Of a stretch of DNA of 64,000 bases, positions 53,705 to 62,158 are shown piece by piece (within the stretch, counting starts at the first letter, position 1; each line of letters opens with the position of its first letter). The translations under genes and the position numbers were made by a program. A model generated the notes under the pieces. The model searched no databases, was not told where the DNA came from, and saw only the letters and a program-made list of their open reading frames with translations. The stretch is taken from the NCBI GenBank assembly GCA_963710975.1, contig CAVQCG010000004.1:889621-953620 (forward strand), read 5' to 3'. The DNA is from JBBQXH01 sp963710975. Lineage in GTDB: Bacteria > Actinomycetota > Thermoleophilia > Gaiellales > Gaiellaceae.

Positions 53705-54052
53705 ATGATAGATGTCAAGGTCGACAAGACTGACCCCACCGACCTCTACGAACAGGTCGCCGCCGAAATCCGCCGCGCCATCGCCGACGGCGAGGCCAAA
53801 CCCGGCGAACGCCTCCCACCCGCCAAAGACCTCGCCGCCATCCTCGGCGTCAACACCAACACCGTCCTTCGCGCCCTACGCGTCCTTCGCGACGAGGGAC
53901 TGCTCGAGTTCCGACGCGGACGAGGCATCTCCGTCGCCGGAACACCCGAACGAGGAGCCGTCGTCCAACGCGCCAAGGAACTCGTCGGCTTCGCACGCCA
54001 CCAGGGCTACCGCACAGACGAACTCATCCGCATCATCGAAGACATGTCCTGA
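53705..54052 (+). CDS. GntR-family (YtrA subfamily) transcriptional regulator
   Basis: 115 residues. Winged-helix DNA-binding domain: LYEQVAAEIRRAIADGEAKP, GERLPPAKDLAAILGVNTNT, VLRALRVLRDEGLLEFRRGR. The short C-terminal helix part VQRAKELVGFARHQGYRTDELIRIIEDMS places it in the YtrA subfamily, which lacks a large ligand domain and often controls ABC or membrane genes. ATG 53705 is preferred to ATG 53693, since the latter lies inside the operator palindrome. The 3' end is duplicated as a remnant at 50430-50503. Confidence 0.85.
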   Translation: MIDVKVDKTDPTDLYEQVAAEIRRAIADGEAKPGERLPPAKDLAAILGVNTNTVLRALRVLRDEGLLEFRRGRGISVAGTPERGAVVQRAKELVGFARHQGYRTDELIRIIEDMS

Positions 54053-54405
54053 AGGCCTCGCCCTGATCCACGCGTGATCGCCCAGCTGCGTCGCCTCTGC
54101 CGATTCCTAGCGGCCCCGGGAGCGCACCTCGGCCGCTCCTCGAGGCCACAAGCGCCCGCCTGAGACTCGCGTCACGGCCGGAGGCAGTCACGGCATGTTT
54201 CGCCGGGGCAGCCGGGGTCCGGGGCGCGCGCCCCCATCGTAAGCGAGTCTCCGGGTTCCCGGCGCGTAGCTGCGGCGGCCCTAGGAGATGCCGCAGTCGG
54301 AAGAGAGCCGCGGAGCCGCGCGATCCTTAGCCCGAGGTATCGCGCCGGATCGAAATAACCGAGTGAGTGATGAGCTTTGTGGCGCAAGGGACTTAGGGTT
54401 CCTTC
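54053..54405. other. Intergenic region, no gene recognised
   Basis: About 350 bases after the GntR gene. GC-rich, with no clear frame, RNA gene or strong terminator. The last 80 bases become less GC-rich, marking the entry into a lower-GC segment (54.4-56.2 kb). Confidence 0.35.
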
Positions 54406-55130
54406 ATGCAGAGTTGGAGCCTCGACCTTGATGACGGGGTTGCGTTTCTGACGTACTGCGGTTCGGCAGACGGCGTGTCGTTAGTGGCGATCACCGAGCT
54501 AGCGGACACGCTCGAGGGTTTCCTTGACGCTGCGGGCCCGACACTCGTCGCGCTGACCGGCTCTGAGGGCCGATTCATTCCCGACATCGACCATGACGAA
54601 TTGGCCCGCGCACTCGGCTATGAGCCCGTTAACGGCGACTTGACGTGTTGGGCGCGAGCAACGAGCGCGCTTGAGTCGCTGCCACAGCCCACCGTGGCGG
54701 CGATTGACGGCGCTGCCAGTGGCGGTGGGTGCTTGCTTGCATTGGCGTGCACCCTGCGGCTCGGGAGTGAACGCGCAACCGTGGGCCCGATCAGCCGGAC
54801 CTCGGGCTGGTCGGCACCGAAAGCGTCAAACATCTGATGCGGGTCGCTGGATCTGGGGTGGCGGCGGACATGCTCCTCACGCGCAGCGAACTGACGGCCT
54901 CCGAGGCGAAATTGGTTGGCTTGATCGCACGGGTGATGCCTACCGACGGGTTCGCTGACCATGCCCGACAATTCTGTCGCGAGATGGCCGACCAACCGCA
55001 CGAAAGGTTGTTCACCATCAAGGCCACGATCGCCAGACATCTGTGCGCCTCGAGCGAGGAACTGCTCGCTCGCGACCGCCGTCTGGCGGGTTGCGGCTGC
55101 ATCGACGGATCAACGGAGCTTCAGAGGTAA
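54406..55130 (+). CDS. Enoyl-CoA hydratase/isomerase (crotonase) family, one apparent frameshift
   Basis: About 241 residues. Crotonase fold: GVAFLTYCGSADGVSLVAIT, TLVALTGSEGRFIPDIDHDE, LPQPTVAAIDGAASGGGCLL (oxyanion-hole Gly-Gly), then GLVGTESVKHLMRVAGSGVA and LTASEAKLVGLIARVMPTDG. The typical second catalytic Glu region is in the shifted part. The frame changes near 54793 (SERATVGP then DQPDLGLVGT), the span being two bases over a multiple of three, so a base is missing. Relatively low GC compared with neighbours. CoA substrate unknown. Confidence 0.65.
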
Positions 55131-55133
55131 CCA

Positions 55134-55775
55134 ATGCCGTTTGTCGGAGAAAGCCTGTCCCTCAAGGCCATACTGGACACGGTCCTCGCTAAGACCAAGA
55201 CCAAACCTCAAAACAAACTCGCAAACCCGACGGGCGGACGCGAACTGCCCGTGACTGGCATCATCAACTGCTCCAGGGCGCAGCAGAATGCCACCACGGA
55301 AACCTTCGCGCGGGTGGCGAACAGCTACGTGCCGGTTATCCGCGGGTGGGGTGGAGCGGGACCGAAACTGGCCGATCAGCTGGCGCAGTTCAATATGGCC
55401 AACACCTGGGTGAGCTGCAAGGGTTGCACCCCCTACTCATCCGTGTCGTACAAAGATGGTGGCGACGGATACCCTGAAATCCGGGTCTGCGCTTCGGCGA
55501 CGCCTTACGCATTCGAGTTCAAGCGCTTTCTGTTCCAGGAATTGCTGCTACTCGCGGGAGCGAACCCCTTCGACGTTCAAATCATTCAAGCCTATTTCCG
55601 AAGTTGGGACGGGTGGAATGGCTCCGTCCCCGTCGGGAAGTGGGATGGTCCGATTGACTGGCACCAGTTGTGCCGCGACGGGCGAAAGCTCACCGGGATG
55701 TATGCGGCCGACTTGGCGGGAACTTCATGGTTTGGAGCCCGTGGCAAGGAGCGGTGTATGTCGGTAAGACCATGA
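55134..55775 (+). CDS. Unknown protein in a lower-GC segment
   Basis: 213 residues, no family recognised. It contains AKTKTKPQNKLANPTGGREL, INCSRAQQNATTETFARVAN, FNMANTWVSCKGCTPYSSVS with C-x-x-C, and many aromatic residues (YFRSWDGWNGSVPVGKWDGP). No signal peptide or TM. It starts 3 bases after the crotonase gene and may share its transcript. A −1 shift near the end would extend it to 55837 with NFMVWSPWQGAVYVGKTMNP, which looks more protein-like, so the 3' end may be frameshifted. Its GC content differs from the surrounding genes and suggests recent acquisition. Confidence 0.5.
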   Translation: MPFVGESLSLKAILDTVLAKTKTKPQNKLANPTGGRELPVTGIINCSRAQQNATTETFARVANSYVPVIRGWGGAGPKLADQLAQFNMANTWVSCKGCTPYSSVSYKDGGDGYPEIRVCASATPYAFEFKRFLFQELLLLAGANPFDVQIIQAYFRSWDGWNGSVPVGKWDGPIDWHQLCRDGRKLTGMYAADLAGTSWFGARGKERCMSVRP

Positions 55776-55987
55776 ACCCCTCTGAGCCCGGAGCGAAACT
55801 GTGGGCCCAGACGAACTGGAGCCAGGTCTGTAGTTGACTCCCGAACCCCCGGGTCTCCCGCGGATGATTGCCCGGGCCAACGCCTGAGCGCCCCTAAACC
55901 TAGAGCGCGAATCGATCCTTGCCCCGAGGATCGGCGGGCGTCAGGGCAGCCAGCCTATGACGGCGATGATCCCGAGCGTCGCCCTGT

Positions 55988-56218
55988 TCAGTCATATGAA
56001 TCCCAGAGCTTGATCGCCGCGTCAGGACTCGGCCACAAGGCCTCATCCAGCTCGCCGGGCACAAGACAGCTGAAGTACCGCGTGACTATCGGATCGGTTC
56101 CGGGAAGCCGATCGCCGCGCCGAACCACCCGATTCGACGTCACGAACCCGTTCCAACAGGAATAGACTGCGTCCGCCTTTGGCTTCGAAGCAGTCTTGTT
56201 TCTCAGCCTGGCCAACAT
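55988..56218 (-). CDS. Small hypothetical protein of the mobile element
   Basis: 76 residues: MLARLRNKTASKPKADAVYS, WNGFVTSNRVVRRGDRLPGT, DPIVTRYFSCLVPGELDEAL, WPSPDAAIKLWDSYD. No known family. Its ATG overlaps the stop of the metallopeptidase gene by 16 bases, so the two are probably co-translated. Confidence 0.5.
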   Translation of the reverse strand: MLARLRNKTASKPKADAVYSCWNGFVTSNRVVRRGDRLPGTDPIVTRYFSCLVPGELDEALWPSPDAAIKLWDSYD

Positions 56219-56866
56219 GTTCCCCTCTCGTCGGCGGTTCTCAGTATTCGGCGGACGTCGCGCGCGCCAAGGGATTCGTGCTCAAGCAGCTGGCCGGCGA
56301 CCGCGGAGCAGAGCCTCGCGAATCTCTCAGTCCGGGCAGGGATCCGGGTCTCGAGGCGCAAGAGCGCGAGGAGCTGCGCGCTTCGCTGGTCGGCAAGGAG
56401 GAACACGGAGTCGGCCGCGCTGGTCTCATCGTTCTTGGGCGGCGGCTCATCGCCATTGCCTCTCGCGATCTGACGCGCATCCTCTCGCGTCAACGCGAGC
56501 ACGTGGCCAAGAGCGACCCTATCGGCGACGGTGAGCTCTGGCTCTGGCACATAGTCCCTCGTTGGTTCGGATGCGAGGAACTCCGCTTCGCGGCCAGCGA
56601 GGCTGATCGATCTCCGCCGTCTCGAGATGCCGGCGTAACCTTGCCGGGTAGAGACAGAGGGGGTCGCCGAACGGTGTCCGTTCGATATCGCGACTCGGGA
56701 CGCGCCGCGCGCCGACGAACGCGCACCCGTTCCACCGTCGGGCCAGCGTGATCGTGACCGGGCCGATAGAGCCGCCCAAGAGGTGCGCACAAACCACATG
56801 GCCGGCCTCGTGAAACGACAGCGTCCGGGCCTCCTCGGCAGTCAGCTTCGGCCGGATCACACCCAT
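56203..56866 (-). CDS. M41-like metallopeptidase of the mobile element, one apparent frameshift
   Basis: About 220 residues. The HExxH zinc motif is in LTAEEARTLSFHEAGHVVCA, as in the M41 (FtsH peptidase) family, followed by HLLGGSIGPVTITLARRWNG. No AAA domain is attached, so this is the peptidase part alone, as in some phage and island proteins. The frame changes near 56600; the rest (FLASEPTRDYVPEPELTVAD, LLALLRLETRIPARTERFAR, LCSAVAGQLLEHESLGARDV) is helical. The span is one base over a multiple of three. ATG 56866 (MGVIRPKLTAEE) is the likely start. Confidence 0.6.
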
Positions 56867-56879
56867 GTGACGAGCGGCG

Positions 56880-57194
56880 GCAGTCGCCATCATCGTTCGC
56901 CCGGTGAGAGGTCGAGCCAACCCCATCCCGCAACACTCCCGCCGCCCGCTCGAACGAGCCCGCCAAGAACGCCGCCGCCGGCCCCCGCCCGCTATGGCCC
57001 CGGTACATCCTCTGGAGGTGGCACAACTCGTCATACACGGGATCGTCCGGGAGCTCACCCTCGAGAAGAAGCACTCGATGACGGGGATTCGACGCCCGGA
57101 ACCGACCCGCGCGAACCAGTTCGGACAGCAACAGCGGCTTCCACCCCGAACCCGGCCTCGCCCCACCCCAACCGCTGCTTTTCTTGTCGGTCAT
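56880..57194 (-). CDS. Terminase-small-subunit-like protein, end uncertain
   Basis: About 100 residues from ATG 57194: MTDKKSSGWGGARPGSGWKP, then LLLSELVRAGRFRASNPRHR and a helical remainder PDDPVYDELCHLQRMYRGHS. The GGARPGSGWKP motif is the N-terminal hallmark of many phage terminase small subunits. It follows the HNH gene, as HNH and small terminase genes often adjoin in phages. No large terminase gene follows; the metallopeptidase gene does. Its 3' end is obscured by a probable frameshift. Confidence 0.45.
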
Positions 57195-57612
57195 CTTGAA
57201 AGCGACACTTTCCTCGCAGGAAAGAGCGGGGGTACCGCTCTCGCCCCGTGGCGCCGACGAATCTTTTGTACCCCCCTGGCCTTGGAGTTGTCCGCGTCGC
57301 GAGTTGCAAGAGCGATGAACAGCTCGGAGATTGCTGAGTTCGCTGCTGCCGCCAGCGGAAACGGGAACGACGTGGTCGGCGGTGTGGGGGTCAGGGGAGG
57401 TGCCGCTCCCCGCACACCGCGCAATGAGTTGCGGTCGATAGGAGGGCAACACGGTTGGCCTGGTACCTACGGTCGTAGCCACGCTTGGCTGGTGATGCGT
57501 TGCGAGCGCCGGCCTCGTGCATGTCGCATCGGTTGCCGTGCTCGGCTGCGCGTCCGCACGGTCTGCCGTTGGGTAGCCTCGCCCCGCATGCCCGTACCAC
57601 CCGGCCGGTCAT
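57195..57612 (-). CDS. HNH endonuclease of the mobile element, one apparent frameshift
   Basis: N-terminal part in one frame: CGARLPNGRPCGRAAEHGNR, CDMHEAGARNASPAKRGYDR, ALLSTATHCAVCGERHLP. The catalytic part in the next: PHTADHVVPVSAGGSSELSN, LRAVHRSCNSRRGQ, with the DHVVP His and the CAVC...CNSRRG zinc pattern typical of HNH nucleases of phages. The frame changes near 57420. The start ATG is at 57612 (MTGRVVRACGAR); the stop is not clear because the frame continues toward the next gene. Confidence 0.6.
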
Positions 57613-57748
57613 GCCATTGCCTGCTGTGCTGGGTGGTGGTGGGGGTGCCTGCCCTGCTGTACCCCGGGTGAGTGCCCCCGTCTGTGCCGCCCCTGCTGTG
57701 CCCTGCCCTGTGTGCGACGCACGGGGGTCGGGTTTCATCATCATGGAG

Positions 57749-58039
57749 TCAGCGAGTGGCTCGATGGCCGCAGTGCAATCGCGGAGTAATCCGGGGTCGG
57801 GCCGCTCGTACCGCTCTGCCGCATCGCTTCTGCGTGGTGTGGTGGTAGTCCCGGGGGCGGGTGGCTGGCCGGACGTACTCGTCGAGGTCGTCTCGGCGGA
57901 TCCTGAGGTGGCCGTGTTCGCCGAGCCTGACGGCGGGTAGTGCCCCCCGTTCGATCCAGCCGTAGACGCTCTGTCTGCTGACGCGCAACTCGTCGGCAAC
58001 GTCGCGAGGCTTGAGCCATTCGGAACGGTTCGTATCCAT
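57749..58039 (-). CDS. Excisionase-type helix-turn-helix protein
   Basis: 96 residues. MerR-like HTH_17 domain: WLKPRDVADELRVSRQSVYG, WIERGALPAVRLGEHGHLRI, RRDDLDEYV. This is the size and layout of phage/plasmid excisionases and AlpA-like regulators. The C-terminal 40 residues (HHTTQKRCGRAVRAARPRIT) are basic, disordered and possibly out of frame. ATG at 58039. It is one of two such proteins in the element; the other is at 60711. Confidence 0.7.
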   Translation of the reverse strand: MDTNRSEWLKPRDVADELRVSRQSVYGWIERGALPAVRLGEHGHLRIRRDDLDEYVRPATRPRDYHHTTQKRCGRAVRAARPRITPRLHCGHRATR

Positions 58040-58639
58040 TAGCGACTCTTACGGTGAACGCATGAAGTCGTACAAGGGCTTACCACGACTTCGTCCGAAC
58101 CGGCGTGGTACGCTCGCGGAGGTCGGTGCTCTGGTCCCGCGCCGCAGTTACAGGTGTCGGGTGGCTCGCTTCGTGCGGGCCGCTCGTCTTTAGGGCTCGC
58201 CGTCCGCGCCGTCTGGCATGAATGGGGTCACCTGTATATGCACAAGGACAGACATGCAGACCTTCGTTGACCTCGCCGGCGCCGACAGTTCTCCCGGCCT
58301 GGCCGTGGCACCGCCTGTCATGGGTGCCGCACAGGTGACGGAGGTTGTGCAGCCTAGAACGTTTCCGGGCAGCGTCTCCGGGCTCCCAGAGGGGCTGGTC
58401 GTGCCAGTCGTCGACGCGCTCAGGCGGATTCACCGCAACGTTGTTCTGTTCGAGAGGGCCAGGCGAAGGCCGGCTGCGCCGGCTGTGCGCGTCGCGAGGC
58501 ACGGTGTCCGACGCCGTGACCATCGTAGCCGTAGTAGGACTGCCGGTCGCCGGGCTCGTTCCCCGGGCTCACGATCCGGACCAGACGATCCCGAACCAGA
58601 TGATGTAGGTCGCGCGCTCGCGCTCTTCGGGGTGCGGGC
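58040..58639. other. Stretch with only doubtful short frames
   Basis: 600 bases in the element core. A tiny plus-strand frame ending at 58608 encodes a hydrophobic helix (AVTIVAVVGLPVAGLVP) and would be a small membrane peptide. Other frames lack coding character or recognisable motifs. A promoter for the 58640-60146 genes should lie here. Confidence 0.3.
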
Positions 58640-58812
58640 GTGAAGGGCGCGCGGACTACAGGGATGCAGGCTGCTCAGGCTGCCGTCGCGCACCTCCTCC
58701 GCGGCTGGCGCGACCAGATGGGCCGAGGGAGTACGTCGTTCTCGTCGAGTTGCTCTACCGGTTCCTCGAGGCGGAGATGCGCCGGTTGGAGGGGTCGCGG
58801 TGGCTGCGGTGA
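58640..58812 (+). CDS. Small hypothetical protein before the ATPase gene, one apparent frameshift
   Basis: About 57 residues from GTG 58640: TGMQAAQAAVAHLLRGWRDQ, then, after a frame change near 58735, EYVVLVELLYRFLEAEMRRL and EGSRWLR. It is helical and charged. Its TGA at 58810 lies inside the start of the ATPase gene (GTGGCTGCGGTGA), a translational-coupling overlap. No family. Confidence 0.45.
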
Positions 58813-60146
58813 CGCGGCGTCCGGCGCTGGCGCTTGACGCGCTCGAGTGGGTCGCCGAGGCGGCGCGGCTTGAGCGGGAGAACCGCGAGCTTCGGCGGAT
58901 GATCACGGCGCTCGTGTTCCGCTTGGCCGAGCACGAGGAGCTTTCTGAGCCACGCGCGGGCCCAGATCGATCGGCGGTGGCCGTGACCGCCGGGCGTGTG
59001 TACGACGCTGACGACCACGAACCATTCGAGACGGCAGCGGTCAGCGACGCGGAGCAGGTCGCGATCCAAGACGAAACCATCGAGGAGTTCGCTGCCCACG
59101 ATGAGCCCGGAGCCGACCCGCTCCTCGGTGGCCCGGATGACGTCGTCGTCCCCGAGAACGGCGACGTCATGTGCTACGGCGACGGCGGCGCGGGCAAGAC
59201 CACCCTCATGGTTGACCTCGCCTGCCACCTAGCTGCGGGCGACGCGTGGCTCGGCATCCCTGTCGCCCGCAAGCTACGCGTCCTGCTCATCGAGAACGAA
59301 GGCCCGCGGCCCCTGTACCGATCGAAGCTGCGGCGCAAGCTCGCCGCCTGGGAAGGCTCCCGATCGACGGCCGCATCCGAGTGGTCAGCTCCCCATGGGC
59401 GGCGCTCAGCTTCGCCGAGCCCGACGACCAGGCCGCGCTCGCTGATCTCATCCATCGCCGCGAGATCGACGTGGTGATCATCGGCCCGCTGTCCCGCTCC
59501 GGGATGAGCGGTGCTGGGCTCCTTGCCGAGGTCAACGCCTTCATGGGGCTCGTCAGAGAAAGTACGGGAGCTTGCCGGGCGCCGAGTCGCGTTCGTGTTC
59601 GTCCACCATGAGAACAAGGGCGGTCAGGTATCCGGCGCCTGGGAAGGCTCCGGAGACGCGCTCCTACACGTCACCGGGCAGGGAGACGGCCGCACCCGCC
59701 TGTACTTCCAGAAGGCCCGCTGGTCGAGCGCCCACCACGCGACGGCCCCTCAGCCTCCACTGGACGGACGGCGAGGGTTTCGCGGTTGACGACACCCCCG
59801 AACTCGACGACGACACCCTCGGCGAGCAATTCTCGCGTTCATCGGTGAGAACCCCGGCACGGGCTGGGCGAAGGTCGAGAAGGCAACGCCCGGCACGAAC
59901 GCCCAGCGTCGGCGAAGCGTTCGTGCCCGGCTATTCGCAGACGGGCAGATCCTCAACGTCGTCACGAACGACGGTCTCGATGTCGCGATTCGGGAGTGCC
60001 CGGAGCGCCGCGCAGCGCATCTCTATCGAGCCGATGACCCCACCATTTCTCATCTGCGTCCCGACCCGGACGCAGGCGGGACGCAGATGCGTCCGCTGGC
60101 GAGGAAAGCGGTCAGCGTCATCTGCGTCCTGCGTCCCTACCTATAA
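58800..60146 (+). CDS. AAA-type ATPase, replication-initiator-like (AAA_25/RepA), several frameshifts
   Basis: RecA-fold ATPase of the mobile-element RepA/AAA_25 type. N-terminal coiled region (LDALEWVAEAARLERENREL), then Walker A DVMCYGDGGAGKTTLMVDLA, LRVLLIENEGPRPLYRSKLR, and the strand IDVVIIGPLSRSGMSGAGLL, in which the usual Walker B Asp is Gly. Then RRVAFVFVHHENKGGQVSGA, GQGDGRTRLYFQKARW, and a winged-helix-like tail (FIGENPGTGWAKVEKATPGT, NAQRRRSVRARLFADGQILN). Frame changes lie near 59370, 59570, 59740 and 59825. GTG start at 58800. Its last codons overlap an iteron-like repeat cluster, as expected if it starts replication. Confidence 0.65.
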
Positions 60147-60218
60147 GGACGCAGGACGTAGGGACGCAGATTTCCCCGCCCTCAAACTCCCTTCTGGACG
60201 CACCCGAGAAGGGACGCC
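60054..60218. repeat. Iteron-like cluster, candidate replication origin of the element
   Basis: About ten copies of the core GGACGCA (or TGCGTCC) within 165 bases, many as GGGACGCAG or CTGCGTCC. The copies sit in both orientations and form a long palindrome, GTCCTGCGTCC-loop-GGACGCAGGAC, around 60126-60157. The block begins in the 3' end of the ATPase gene and extends past its stop. Repeated binding sites beside a replication-type ATPase are the classical layout of an iteron origin. Confidence 0.5.
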
Positions 60219-60382
60219 ATGAGCAGCCCGTATACGGCGTCGTCCGGCTGGTCGCGGCCGTCCTCACCGACACCGAAATGACCCGGCTCCTCGACTGGCT
60301 CGCCGCGTCCCCCGCACGACGGGAACTGCTCGACCTCACCCTCCAACTCCGCGACGAACCACCCGACGGGCGGCGAGGCTAG
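60219..60382 (+). CDS. Small hypothetical frame after the iterons
   Basis: A plus-strand frame ending TAG at 60382 encodes VYGVVRLVAAVLTDTEMTRL, LDWLAASPARRELLDLTLQL, RDEPPDGRRG. It is helical, and the only ATG in frame is internal (MTRLLDWL). The coding potential is fair but the start is unclear. No family. Confidence 0.3.
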
Positions 60383-60418
60383 CGATGCGTGAGCCGCTCG
60401 TACACCGCTCCCGGCTCG

Positions 60419-60574
60419 TCAGAAACTGACCGACGGCTCCGCAACGGTGGCGACGTCCTCGAACGTGACGACGTTCTCAAGCGCCGCCGCCCTACACAGG
60501 GCGAATGTTGTGACCGCAGCGATCACGAACCAGGCCGCCCCACCGAGTGCCGAAACCCAGATTGCGAGTGTCAT
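60419..60574 (-). CDS. Tiny single-pass membrane protein
   Basis: 51 residues: MTLAIWVSALGGAAWFVIAA, VTTFALCRAAALENVVTFED, VATVAEPSVSF. One TM helix, then a short acidic tail. ATG at 60574 with AAGGGG about 8 bases upstream. It is on the minus strand, opposite to the element's replication and integration genes. Function unknown. Confidence 0.45.
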   Translation of the reverse strand: MTLAIWVSALGGAAWFVIAAVTTFALCRAAALENVVTFEDVATVAEPSVSF

Positions 60575-60710
60575 CCACAACCCCTTCCTACCTAGGAAGG
60601 ATTGTGGAGCCGCTCGTTTCCGGTAACCCCCCTCCGGGTGATCGGCCAGGCGCGAGAGGCGAGCTGGCGATGGCCGGCGCCGATCCGGCGGGCCACGAGC
60701 CGATCTCATC

Positions 60711-60892
60711 GTGAACGACCGTCTCCTCACGACCCGCGAGCTCTCCGAGCGTTGGGCGCTGTGCCCGGAAACGGTGTTGCGGATGAAGCGGGCCGGGAGG
60801 TCCCGTTCGTGACGCTGCCGTCCGGCGCTATCCGGTTCCGGCTCACGGATGTCGAGCGGTCGAGACGCCGGTACACTCGGAGCACAACATGA
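60711..60892 (+). CDS. Helix-turn-helix (excisionase/AlpA-like) protein, one apparent frameshift
   Basis: About 60 residues: NDRLLTTRELSERWALCPET, VLRMKRAG, then, after a frame change near 60795, EVPFVTLPSGAIRFRLTDVE and RSRRRYT. This is the HTH_17 layout (helix-turn-helix, then a strand with the IRFRLTDVE wing). Such proteins next to integrase genes are recombination directionality factors. GTG start at 60711. Confidence 0.6.
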
Positions 60893-60991
60893 ATGGGCGG
60901 GCGACGCTCGACACGCCCCCGCCCCTGACACCAGGAGGTTGAGTCCTGATGCATTCTGAGCGTAACCTTCCCACCCGCCCTGGCGGCGACC

Positions 60992-62082
60992 ATGCCCGCT
61001 GAGCAGCGAGGGAGCACCTACCGGACAACCCGAGGCTGGGGCGATCCGCTGGCTCGAGGACGGCCGCCGGCAGAGCACCGCTCCGGATTCGCGTCACGGA
61101 CAGAGGCGCGGAAGTGGTGGGCGGCGACCGTCCGTCCGCGGCTCCTCGGCCTCGAGGTACCCGTGGAGCGGAGCGACCCGACACTAGAGGCGTTCGTCGA
61201 GGAGTTGCTCGCGTCACTCGCCTCGACACGGGAGCCCGGACAGTGACCACGCACCGCGTTCGGCTCCGCTCGTGACCCGAAGCGCGTTCGGACGGCTCAC
61301 CCTCCGGGAGCTAGAACCACGTGCCGCCGAGCTCGCAGCGTGGCGCGGGACGCTCCCGAAGGGATGCGCTACCCGTCATGGGATCGCTCCGCCAGGCGCT
61401 GCGGACCCGCCGTCCGCTGGGGGTACATGGCCAGGAACCCGGCGGAGCTCGCTCGGCCCAACCCGCAGCCGAAGATCCGAGAGGTTGACCCGTTCACGGC
61501 CGCCGAGGTCGACGTGATCGCCGAGGAGTTCGGCCACTACGGCCCGCTTGTTGTGTTCGCCGCCGAGACCGGCCTCCGCCCGGAGGAGTGGCTCGCGGTC
61601 GAGCGGCGCGACTGGCTCCGCGACGGGCGGACTGTGGTCGTGGAGCGAACGTTCTCGGACGGACTGAAGCCGTACGGGAAGACCGCACGGTCGCGACGAC
61701 GGGTGCCGCTCGCACCCCGCGCCGAGACGGCGCTCGAGGCACGGCCCGGCGAGGATCGACACACCGCTCCTCTTCCCCGCACCCCGCGGCGGCTCCTCAA
61801 CCTCCACAACTGGCGTCAGCGCGAGTGGTACCCGGCGCTCGAAGCGGCAGGCCTCACGGAACGGGGCCCGTACCGCTGCGTCACACGTCATCACGAACGC
61901 GCTCGCCGCCGGTGTCCCCACGTTCGACGTTGCCCGCTACGCCCGGCACGAGCGTTGCGATGATCGACCGCACCTACGGGCATCTGGCGCAGGACTCCGA
62001 GGATGCGTTCCGCCGCCGGCTCGCGGCCCACGAGCAGAAACGTTATGGCGTGGATCTGGTGTCGGACAAGCGCGACCGCTAA
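60992..62082 (+). CDS. Tyrosine recombinase/integrase, several frameshifts
   Basis: Site-specific recombinase of the element. Pieces in order: N-terminal arm-binding part (GSTYRTTRGWG, RSGFASRTEARKWWAATVRP), core-binding part (TLREL, ELAAWRGTLP, WGYMARNPAELARPNPQPKI), catalytic part VVFAAETGLRPEEWLAVERR (Arg I), VERTFSDGLKPYGKTARSRR, LHNWRQREWYPALEAAGL, TFDVARY and the nucleophile Tyr in SVAMIDRTYGHLAQDSEDAF. The RHT box lies at a frame change near 61880. At least three frame changes occur, from sequencing or from decay. Its stop is 34 bases from the right tRNA-Gly repeat, the usual place for an integrase. Confidence 0.7.
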
Positions 62083-62115
62083 CCCTCACCACACCGGGAA
62101 CCCGCTCATAGACTC

Positions 62116-62158
62116 AAGCGGACGACGGGACTCGAACCCGCGACCCTTAGCTTGGGAA
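62116..62158 (-). other. Attachment site: 3' fragment of tRNA-Gly(CCC), right copy
   Basis: Direct repeat of 48000-48042: the minus strand has TTCCCAAGC, GGTCGCGGGTTCGAG and CCCGTCGTCCGCTT. The 5' half of a tRNA is again absent (upstream minus-strand sequence has no GCGGACG). So this copy is not the intact tRNA either; that should lie to the right of the window, after a second element. Confidence 0.75.

Larger units (their letters stand above)
48043..62158. mobile_element. Integrative element in tRNA-Gly(CCC)
   Basis: About 14.1 kb between two 43-base direct repeats of the tRNA-Gly(CCC) 3' end. A tyrosine integrase gene lies at its right end and points toward the right repeat. Next to it are HTH (excisionase-like) genes, an AAA ATPase with iteron-like repeats, and phage-like HNH and terminase-like reading frames. 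The left part holds cargo: monooxygenase-cytochrome b5, GFA protein, hydrolase, beta-propeller, GntR regulator and enoyl-CoA hydratase. GC falls in the 54.4-56.2 kb stretch. Several of its genes are frameshifted, by sequencing error or decay. Confidence 0.75.

Noticed and set aside
60054..60218. CRISPR-like array
   Set aside because: Repeats are only 7-9 bases, unevenly spaced, in both orientations, and partly coding; iterons fit better. No cas genes are in the window.
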